NCBI GenBank assembly: GCA_002451855.1
Contig: DKDS01000102.1
Location: forward strand, 37,876 to 46,126
Source of the DNA: Ruminococcaceae bacterium UBA6842
GTDB taxonomy: Bacteria; Bacillota; Clostridia; Oscillospirales; Acutalibacteraceae
Length of the DNA: 8,251 bases
Direction of reading: 5' to 3'
This document shows positions 1 through 5,547 of the stretch, piece by piece. The notes beneath the pieces were generated by a model. The model was given only the letters and a program-made list of their open reading frames with translations, was not told the origin of the DNA and ran no database searches. The number at the start of each line of letters is the position of its first letter. Within the stretch, counting starts at the first letter, position 1. Both the position numbers and the translations under genes were made by a program.

Positions 1-1
1 A

Positions 2-727
2 ACAGGTGCCGCTCCTATCGTTGCAGGTATAGCTAAGGAGCTTGGCATACTTACAGTAGGTATTGTTACAAAGCCGTTTGCTTTTGAGGGCAAAAAGCGT
101 ATGACTCAGGCTGAAGCCGGAATTGCGGCTCTGCGTGAGCAGGTAGACAGCCTTGTTGTAATCCCGAACGAGCGCTTAAAGTTCGTTTCTGAGCAGAAGA
201 TAACCTTTAAAAACGCATTTGATATTGCCGACGATGTTCTCCGTCAGGGCGTTCAGAGCATTTCCGAGCTTATCAATGTTACGGCTCTCGTTAACCTTGA
301 CTTTGCCGATGTTAAGTCGATTATGGCAGACGCAGGCTACGCTCATATGGGCGTCGGTGTTGCTACCGGTCGTGATAAGGCTGAGCAGGCGGCAAGAACC
401 GCAATCAGCAGTCCGCTTATCGAGACCTCTATGGAAAATGCCCGCGGCGTTATTATCAGCATTACAGGCTCTTCGGATATCGGTCTTGAAGAGGTTGAGC
501 TTGCTTCCTCGATTATTTCGGATATGGCTCATCCGGACGCAACCATTATCTGGGGCGCTCAGCTTGACGATACGCTTGAGGATACTATCCGTGTAACCGT
601 TGTTGCGACAGGTCTCGGAGACGATAAAAAGGAAGAGAAAAACAACGATTTAGCCTCTATTCTCGGTAACAGTGCCGATGATGACGAGAGCTACAGCGAT
701 GTTATTAACTTCTTCAAGAAGGATTAA
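2..727 (+). CDS. ftsZ: Cell division protein FtsZ, C-terminal part (5' end outside window)
   Basis: FtsZ is the tubulin-like GTPase that polymerises at mid-cell into the Z ring. The frame is open from base 2, and the visible 241 residues begin at a TGAAP segment, so roughly the first 100 residues are missing. Family landmarks in order are the TVGIVTKPFAFEGKKR segment (about visible residues 18-33), the R/N-rich VIPNERL stretch, and the catalytic T7 (synergy) loop NLDFAD (visible residues 98-103, about 293-310), which completes the GTPase site of the neighbouring subunit. The GYAHMGVG segment and the C-terminal subdomain follow. The acidic linker is short (about 25 residues). The last residues, SDVINFFKKD, match only loosely the usual D-I-P-x-F-L-R tail that binds FtsA/SepF. 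The gene ends in TAA and is followed directly by an intrinsic terminator, so it is not co-transcribed with the next gene. Confidence 0.97.
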   Translation, partial: TGAAPIVAGIAKELGILTVGIVTKPFAFEGKKRMTQAEAGIAALREQVDSLVVIPNERLKFVSEQKITFKNAFDIADDVLRQGVQSISELINVTALVNLDFADVKSIMADAGYAHMGVGVATGRDKAEQAARTAISSPLIETSMENARGVIISITGSSDIGLEEVELASSIISDMAHPDATIIWGAQLDDTLEDTIRVTVVATGLGDDKKEEKNNDLASILGNSADDDESYSDVINFFKKD

Positions 728-744
728 TCAGTATTGTTTTTTCA

Positions 745-776
745 GTCGTCTTGCCGAAAGGCAGGACGGCTTTTTT
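745..776 (+). terminator. Intrinsic terminator of ftsZ
   Basis: An 11-bp stem (745-755 with 760-770, including three G-U pairs) closes a GAAA tetraloop (756-759) and is followed by six T residues (771-776). It starts 18 bases after the ftsZ stop codon and precedes the promoter of the next unit, so it separates the two transcripts. Confidence 0.92.
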
Positions 777-792
777 ATTAAAACTTTGTTTA

Positions 793-821
793 TTGTTTTT
801 TAACAGCTTTTATAGTATAAT
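793..821 (+). promoter_or_regulatory. Sigma-A-type promoter for the activase/dehydratase unit
   Basis: A perfect -10 box TATAAT (816-821) lies 17 bp downstream of TTGTTT (793-798), which matches the first three bases of the consensus -35. The surroundings are very AT-rich. Transcription would start near 828, giving a leader of about 57 nt before the ATG at 885. No operator is evident. Confidence 0.72.
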
Positions 822-849
822 AGCATAGTTAACATTAAATTTTTTATTA

Positions 850-867
850 AGAGACCGTGTGGTCTTT
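850..867 (+). other. Small hairpin directly upstream of an SD site
   Basis: A 7-bp inverted repeat (850-856 with 861-867, core AGACC/GGTCT, one G-U pair) closes a GTGT loop. It ends one base before the GGAGGA ribosome-binding site (868-873) of the activase gene. It is not followed by a T run, so it is not a terminator. It could stabilise the 5' end of the mRNA or affect ribosome loading. Whether it has any function is unknown. Confidence 0.4.
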
Positions 868-884
868 GGAGGAATTTTAACGAG

Positions 885-3845
885 ATGGACGCTAAAAAAC
901 CCGATTTTGAATATGCTCTCGGAATTGATATAGGCTCGACAACCGCTAAGGTCGTGTTGCGAAAGGGCGATGAAATATTGCTTGAGCGCTACGAACGCCA
1001 TTTTTCACAGGTGCGTGAAAAAACGGCAGAGCTTTTGGGTCTTGTAAAGAAAATAACAGGAGACGGCTCTGTCAAGGCGGCAATTTCGGGCTCTGCCGGT
1101 CTCGGTCTTGCGGAGGCGGCGCATATACCGTTTGTTCAAGAGGTTTTTGCCACCGCGCAGGTTGTAAAGCTTAAAGAACCCGATACCTCGTGTGTTATTG
1201 AGCTTGGCGGAGAGGACGCCAAAATAATTTTCTTCGACGGCGGTATCGACGAACGAATGAACGGAACCTGTGCCGGAGGTACGGGCGCTTTTATCGACCA
1301 AATGGCAACACTCCTCAATATAACCGTTGACGAGCTTGATAAATTAAGCCTTGACGCAGGCAGGCGTTATCCCATTGCCTCAAGGTGCGGCGTTTTCGCA
1401 AAGACGGATATTCAGCCGCTTTTAAATCAGGGCGCAAGAAAAGAGGATATTGCCGCAAGCATTTATCAGGCAGTGGTAAATCAAACTATTGCAGGCTTGG
1501 CGCAGGGCAGAAAAATTGAGGGCAAGGTGCTGTTTTTGGGCGGACCGCTTTATTACTGCAAGGGTCTCGGCATACGGTTTAAGGAAACGCTTAAATTAAG
1601 CGATGAAAATGCGGTATTCCCCGATTATGCACGCTTTGCCGTTTCGCCAAGCGCGTCATATTACGCCGAACAGCAGCAGGATGTGTTTACGGCTGACGAG
1701 CTTTTAAGGCTTGTTGAAAAGGCGGCGGGATTATCTTCCGCAAAGGGCAGACTAAAGCCGCTTTTCGCAAACGAGGAAGAATATAACGAATTTAAGAACC
1801 GCCACCTGAAATCATCGGTAAAATGTGCGGATATTAATGCTTACAGCGGCAAAGCGTACCTCGGAATAGACTGTGGCTCTACTACAACAAAGCTATGTCT
1901 TTTAGACGATAAAAATGAGATACTTTATTCGTACTACGCCTCAAACAAGGGTAATCCCGTTGAGATAGTCCGTGAACAGCTGAATGAAATATACAGCCTT
2001 TGCGGCGACAGGATTGAAATTGCGGGCTCCGCCGTTACAGGCTACGGTGAGGAGCTTATTAAGCATGCCTTTTCCGTGGATATGGGATTGGTAGAGACTA
2101 TTGCTCACTATACCGCCGCAAAATATTTCGAACCCGATGTTGAATTTATACTCGATATAGGCGGTCAGGACATTAAATGCTTTAAGATAAGAAACGGCGC
2201 TATCGACAGCATTATGCTTAACGAGGCGTGCTCCTCGGGATGCGGCTCTTTTCTTGAGACCTTTGCTAAGGCTATGGGTTATTCTATTGAGGATTTTGCC
2301 GCTAAGGGACTTGAGGGAAAAGCACCGGTTGACCTCGGCAGCCGCTGTACCGTGTTTATGAATTCCTCTGTTAAGCAGTCCCAAAAGGACGGCGCAACGG
2401 TAGAGGATATTTCCGCGGGTCTTTCAATAAGCGTTGTTAAAAATGCGCTTTATAAGGTTATAAGGGCGTCGTCCGCGGCGGAGCTCGGCGAAAAAATAGT
2501 GGTTCAGGGCGGAACCTTTTATAATGACGCGGTTTTGCGCGCGTTTGAAAGAGAGATAGGACATTCTGTTATCCGTCCGTCCATTGCGGGACTTATGGGT
2601 GCATACGGAGCGGCGCTTTACTCAAAGCGTACCGAAAAATCGTCGATTATAAGCCGTGAAGCGCTTAAAAGCTTCAGCCACACCTCGAAATCCGCAGTAT
2701 GTAACGGATGTACAAACCATTGCAGACTTACGGTCAACTCTTTCGGAGACGGCAAGAAATTTATTTCGGGCAACCAGTGTGAAAAGGGTCTCGGTAAAAC
2801 ATCGGCGGAAGAACCTCTGCCTAATTTATATGAATTTAAACGGAATTATCTTACCTCACTTAAATCAGAAGAGGGAAGCAGAGGAACTGTCGGTATGCCG
2901 CTTGCGCTCGGTATGTACGAGCTTTTGCCGTTATGGCACGGTATATTTACAAGGCTCGGATTTTGCGTTAAGGTATCGCCTATGTCAACAAGGCGGATAT
3001 ACGAAAAGGGGCAGTTCTCAATTCCGTCAGATACGGCGTGCTATCCCGCAAAGATAATGCACGGGCATATCGAAACTCTGATTGCCGATGGGGTTGACGC
3101 AATTTTCTACCCCTGCCTTACATATAATATGGACGAAAAAATGAGCGATAATCATTACAACTGTCCTGTTGTCGCATACTACTCGGAGCTTTTAAACGGC
3201 AATGTTGAGGAGCTTTCTAAGGTTAAATTCTTATATCCGTATCTTAATATTAACAGCAAGAAAGAGCTTTCCCGTGAACTGTATTCATACTTAAGTAAAT
3301 TCTACGGTGGAATTACCAAGGGTGAGGTAAAATCGGCTGTGGAATACGGTTTACATAAATATGACGCATATATGCAGGCGGTAAGGGAAGAGGGAAGCCG
3401 CGCTTTAAGCTATGCCAGAGAACACGGAAAGAAAATTATGATACTTGCGGGCCGCCCGTACCACATAGATTCGGAGATAGGTCACGGCATTGATAAGCTT
3501 GCGAATTCCCTCGGCTTTGCGGTGGTAAGCGAGGACAGTGTTTTCCGTCTGGCGGAACCTTTTACCGTAAAGGTTCTTAACCAGTGGACCTACCACGCAA
3601 GGCTGTACAGGGCGGCGCGTTATGCCGCGGAGCATAACGATACGCAGCTTGTGCAGTTAGTGTCATTCGGCTGCGGTGTTGACGCAATCACAACCGACGA
3701 GGTGCGTGAAATTCTTGAAAGCAAGGGTAAATTCTATACCCAAATTAAAATTGACGAGATAACGAATTTGGGCGCCGTTAAAATAAGGCTCCGTTCCCTT
3801 ATCGGGGCGCTTGAAGAAAGGGGAGAAAAAGGTGGAAGAGCGTAA
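885..3845 (+). CDS. Double acyl-CoA dehydratase activase fused to a DUF2229/HgdB-like domain
   Basis: This 986-residue cytosolic protein belongs to the BcrAD/BadFG (HgdC-type) family, which hydrolyses ATP to deliver a low-potential electron to Fe-S dehydratases or reductases. The first ASKHA ATPase domain (about 10-285) has phosphate loop GIDIGSTTAK (13-22), GGEDAK (108-113), C129 in NGTCAGGTGAF and C168 in ASRCGVFAKTD. The second (about 324-580) has GIDCGSTTTK (327-336), GGQDIK (426-431), C449/C453 and C488. Both domains space the equivalent cysteines by 39 residues, as in the HgdC activators, where two such pairs from a homodimer hold one [4Fe-4S] cluster. One chain here could hold the whole site. 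A CX2CX3CX18C motif follows (606, 609, 613, 632). A DUF2229/HgdB-like dehydratase domain (about 668-977) comes last, with SDTACYPAKIMHGH, IFYPC, YNCP, AGRPYHID and VSFGCG (cysteines 719, 744, 760, 930). The start is fixed by GGAGGA (868-873) 11 bases upstream. The substrate is unknown. The protein resembles the first two thirds of single-chain homologues of about 1,400 residues. Confidence 0.92.
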   Translation: MDAKKPDFEYALGIDIGSTTAKVVLRKGDEILLERYERHFSQVREKTAELLGLVKKITGDGSVKAAISGSAGLGLAEAAHIPFVQEVFATAQVVKLKEPDTSCVIELGGEDAKIIFFDGGIDERMNGTCAGGTGAFIDQMATLLNITVDELDKLSLDAGRRYPIASRCGVFAKTDIQPLLNQGARKEDIAASIYQAVVNQTIAGLAQGRKIEGKVLFLGGPLYYCKGLGIRFKETLKLSDENAVFPDYARFAVSPSASYYAEQQQDVFTADELLRLVEKAAGLSSAKGRLKPLFANEEEYNEFKNRHLKSSVKCADINAYSGKAYLGIDCGSTTTKLCLLDDKNEILYSYYASNKGNPVEIVREQLNEIYSLCGDRIEIAGSAVTGYGEELIKHAFSVDMGLVETIAHYTAAKYFEPDVEFILDIGGQDIKCFKIRNGAIDSIMLNEACSSGCGSFLETFAKAMGYSIEDFAAKGLEGKAPVDLGSRCTVFMNSSVKQSQKDGATVEDISAGLSISVVKNALYKVIRASSAAELGEKIVVQGGTFYNDAVLRAFEREIGHSVIRPSIAGLMGAYGAALYSKRTEKSSIISREALKSFSHTSKSAVCNGCTNHCRLTVNSFGDGKKFISGNQCEKGLGKTSAEEPLPNLYEFKRNYLTSLKSEEGSRGTVGMPLALGMYELLPLWHGIFTRLGFCVKVSPMSTRRIYEKGQFSIPSDTACYPAKIMHGHIETLIADGVDAIFYPCLTYNMDEKMSDNHYNCPVVAYYSELLNGNVEELSKVKFLYPYLNINSKKELSRELYSYLSKFYGGITKGEVKSAVEYGLHKYDAYMQAVREEGSRALSYAREHGKKIMILAGRPYHIDSEIGHGIDKLANSLGFAVVSEDSVFRLAEPFTVKVLNQWTYHARLYRAARYAAEHNDTQLVQLVSFGCGVDAITTDEVREILESKGKFYTQIKIDEITNLGAVKIRLRSLIGALEERGEKGGRA

Positions 3846-5145
3846 ATATATTCCTTTTACCGAGGAAATGAAAAAGGAATATACCATTCTTGTTCCTAAT
3901 ATGCTTCCTCGCCACTTTAAAATATTTTTAAAGTTTTTTGCAAGCTACGGCTATAATATGGAGCTGCTTGAAACTACGGGACACAGGATAATAGAGACAG
4001 GTCTTAAATATGTTCATAACGACACCTGCTATCCCGCTATCCTTGTAATAGGTCAGTTTATCGACGCGCTTAAATCAGGCAAATACGATCCGCACAAGAC
4101 TGCCCTTATTCTTTTTCAGACCGGCGGCGGATGCCGTGCGTCAAATTATATATTTCTTCTAAGAAAAGCGCTTGAACGGGCAGGCTACGGCTATGTGCCC
4201 GTAATCTCGCTTAACCTTGCGGGGCTTGAAAAACACCCCGGCTTTAAGCTTACACTGCCTATGCTCCACAGGCTTTTCTACGCGATTATTTACGGTGATA
4301 TGCTGCTTACACTTGTAAATCAGTGTAAGCCCTATGAAATAAACAAGGGTGAGACCGAGCGCCTTGCGGATGAGCTTACCGCGCTTTTGGCGGATAAGAT
4401 GCAGACAGAGGGAATATCCTTTAAAAAGGTAAAGAAAAACTGCAAAATGATGTTGGAGCGCTTTGCCGAAATACCCCGCAGAAACGAGGAAAAGGTCAAG
4501 GTGGGCGTGGTAGGCGAGATTTATGTTAAATATTCGCCGCTCGGCAACAATAATCTTGAGCAGTTTTTAATAGACGAGGGTGCGGAGGTTACTGTGCCGG
4601 GACTTCTCGATTTCTTTATGTACTGTCTTGTATCAAATCTTACAGACATATGGCTCTACGGTTTACATAAAATCAGAAAGCCGGTTCTGGATTTTGTATT
4701 TAAGTACCTGCAAAAGCAGCAAAACGAGATTATCGAGCTTATGAAGGAGGACGGTAATTTTACGCCGCCAACGCCGATAGCGCACACTATGGAGCTTATA
4801 AGAGATTTTATGGGTTTTGGAACCAAAATGGGCGAGGGATGGCTACTGCCTGCGGAAATGCTTGAACTTAACGACGAGGGCGTGCATAATATAGTTTGTA
4901 CCCAACCGTTCGGCTGTCTGCCCAACCATATATGCGGAAAGGGTATGATGAAACCGCTTAAGGAAAAGAATCCCGATATGAATATAGTGGCGATTGACTA
5001 TGATTCGGGGGCCTCGAAGGTAAATCAGGAAAACCGCATTAAGCTTATGCTTTCAAATGCCAGAGCCGACCTTGCGGACAAAACAAGGGAAGACGGCGTT
5101 TTAGCGGAAAAAGAAAAAAAATTTCAAAAAACACTTGACAAATAA
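3832..5145 (+). CDS. 2-hydroxyacyl-CoA dehydratase D-component (HgdB-like) protein
   Basis: This 437-residue protein is the second dehydratase-like module. Family features are HNDTCYPAILVIGQFIDAL (C66), FQTGGGCRASNY (C101), VGVVGEIYVKYSPLGNN (about 224-241), GEGWLLPAE and CTQPFGCLPNHICGKG (C356, C362, C368), followed by IDYDSGASKVNQENRIKLML. Cysteines 66, 101 and 362 are candidates for the three-cysteine ligand set used by this family for its Fe-S cluster. The start is taken as GTG 3832, with AAGGGGAG (3818-3825) six bases upstream. An in-frame TTG at 3811 lacks such spacing. The gene overlaps the preceding one by 14 bp in the +1 frame, so it is probably translationally coupled and its product partners the activase protein. 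It parallels the C-terminal domain of that protein (CYPA motif, FGC motif, ID...R ending), so the pair resembles an alpha/beta dehydratase. No CoA-transferase or pathway gene is nearby, so substrate and product are unknown. An electron-transfer or double-cubane-type reductase role is also possible. Confidence 0.9.
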   Translation: MEERKYIPFTEEMKKEYTILVPNMLPRHFKIFLKFFASYGYNMELLETTGHRIIETGLKYVHNDTCYPAILVIGQFIDALKSGKYDPHKTALILFQTGGGCRASNYIFLLRKALERAGYGYVPVISLNLAGLEKHPGFKLTLPMLHRLFYAIIYGDMLLTLVNQCKPYEINKGETERLADELTALLADKMQTEGISFKKVKKNCKMMLERFAEIPRRNEEKVKVGVVGEIYVKYSPLGNNNLEQFLIDEGAEVTVPGLLDFFMYCLVSNLTDIWLYGLHKIRKPVLDFVFKYLQKQQNEIIELMKEDGNFTPPTPIAHTMELIRDFMGFGTKMGEGWLLPAEMLELNDEGVHNIVCTQPFGCLPNHICGKGMMKPLKEKNPDMNIVAIDYDSGASKVNQENRIKLMLSNARADLADKTREDGVLAEKEKKFQKTLDK

Positions 5146-5163
5146 AAATCGGTGTGATAATAT
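5135..5163 (+). promoter_or_regulatory. Promoter of the T-box/trpXYZ transcript
   Basis: A perfect -35 TTGACA (5135-5140) is followed after 17 bp by TAATAT (5158-5163), which is preceded by TG one base upstream (5155-5156), an extended -10. An alternative -10, GATAAT (5156-5161), would give a 15-bp spacer. The -35 box lies inside the last codons of the upstream dehydratase gene (stop codon at 5143-5145). Transcription should begin near 5170. Confidence 0.82.
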
Positions 5164-5169
5164 AGGCAC

Positions 5170-5445
5170 AACAAAAGAAAAACCTGTGATTAAGAAGAGT
5201 AGCTTTACTTAATGTGTTTAGAGAGCAGTTGTCGGTGGAAATACTGCGGCGGAGAGTATTGTGAATGGACTTATGAGGGCGGCACGAAAGCGAAAGCGAG
5301 TAGCGGCCGACGGGATCCGTACCCGTTATCCGAACGGCTTACATAATGAGGTGTAAGAAATGAGCGGTCGGCACAGCCGGCAACTTGGGTGGTACCGCAG
5401 GATTACAAGTCTTGTCCCATATTTTTATGGGATAAGGCTTTTTTA
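5170..5445 (+). promoter_or_regulatory. T-box riboswitch, tryptophan specificity (specifier TGG)
   Basis: This 5' leader binds uncharged tRNA and then lets transcription continue. Visible elements in order are the AGTA of the specifier-loop 5' strand (5198-5201), the AGAGAG bulge element (5220-5225), the distal loop GGTGG (5234-5238) within a CAGT/ACTG stem, and the specifier-loop 3' strand GAATGGAC with TGG at 5266-5268. The stem II/III region follows (about 5280-5370), including an ACGGG/CCCGT pairing and a CGAAAG repeat. The near-invariant T-box GGGTGGTACCGC comes next (5387-5398), with TGGT (5390-5393) pairing to the tRNA acceptor end. ACTTG (5383-5387 region) can pair with CAAGT (5406-5410) to form the antiterminator, which competes with the terminator at 5409-5444. 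The TGG assignment rests on its place after GAA and on the trpXYZ genes downstream. The element and its flanks account for most of the 402-bp gap between the dehydratase gene and trpX. Confidence 0.94.
5409..5444 (+). terminator. T-box-controlled conditional terminator
   Basis: A 13-bp stem (5409-5421 with 5426-5438, two G-U pairs) closes a TTTT loop and runs into six T residues (5439-5444). Its 5' arm begins within the CAAGT segment used by the antiterminator, so the two folds exclude each other. It stops transcription when tRNA-Trp is charged. It is also the first intrinsic terminator after the upstream dehydratase gene. Confidence 0.93.
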
Positions 5446-5465
5446 TTTTATCGGAGGGAACAGCA

Positions 5466-5510
5466 ATGATTTTATTAACTAAACGATGGCGTAGGCGTAA
5501 TTTTTCTTAA
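5466..5510 (+). CDS. Putative 14-residue leader peptide with one Trp codon
   Basis: A short ORF encodes MILLTKRWRRRNFS and ends in TAA (5508-5510). It has a strong SD, GGAGGG (5453-5458), seven bases before its ATG, better than many real genes here. It starts 21 bases after the T run of the T-box terminator and ends 37 bases before trpX. Codon 8 is TGG (5487-5489), followed by three arginine codons. It is the only in-frame TGG between the T-box and the end of trpZ. This layout resembles the anti-TRAP operon of B. subtilis, where a Trp T-box is followed by a short Trp-containing leader ORF that adjusts translation of the next gene. No second terminator follows, so control, if any, would act on translation or mRNA stability. 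It could also be a chance ORF, and no homologue is recognised. Confidence 0.5.
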   Translation: MILLTKRWRRRNFS

Positions 5511-5545
5511 ACCAAAAAACAAAATTATTATTAAGGAGAAAATTA
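5498..5545 (+). promoter_or_regulatory. trpX: Possible hairpin masking the trpX ribosome-binding site
   Basis: The end of the leader ORF, TAATTTTTCTTAA (5498-5510), is complementary to TTAAGGAGAAAATTA (5531-5545), which contains the trpX SD AAGGAGA (5533-5539). About 13 pairs form with a 2-nt bulge and a 20-nt loop. Nearly all pairs are A-U, so stability is marginal and chance complementarity in AT-rich DNA is a real alternative. If it forms, a ribosome translating the end of the leader ORF would open it. Confidence 0.3.
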
Positions 5546-5547
5546 CC

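Noticed and set aside
219..596. Long + strand ORF overlapping ftsZ in another frame
   Set aside because: The ftsZ frame is supported by clear family motifs. The alternative product has low complexity with no recognisable domain and no SD.
3811..3813. In-frame TTG as the start of the dehydratase D-component gene
   Set aside because: GTG at 3832 has a strong SD at correct spacing, while the TTG lies upstream of that SD and would add seven low-complexity residues.
3811..3845. Programmed ribosomal frameshift joining the two dehydratase-system genes
   Set aside because: Moving from gene 1 to gene 2 needs a +1 shift. The A-rich run here is not a slippery heptamer in the gene 1 frame, and gene 2 has its own SD and GTG, so coupled re-initiation explains the layout better.
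5285..5296. CGAAAG direct repeat
   Set aside because: Only two copies of six bases inside the T-box stem region; it is part of the riboswitch structure and not a separate repeat element.
5484..5498. Leader peptide as a macrolide-responsive stalling peptide (R-W-R resembles the +X+ motif of Erm leaders)
   Set aside because: No resistance gene follows. The tryptophan T-box and importer make the Trp codon the more likely signal.
5511..5547. Second transcription attenuator downstream of the leader ORF
   Set aside because: The region is A-rich with no GC-rich hairpin followed by a T run, so a transcriptional attenuator is not supported.
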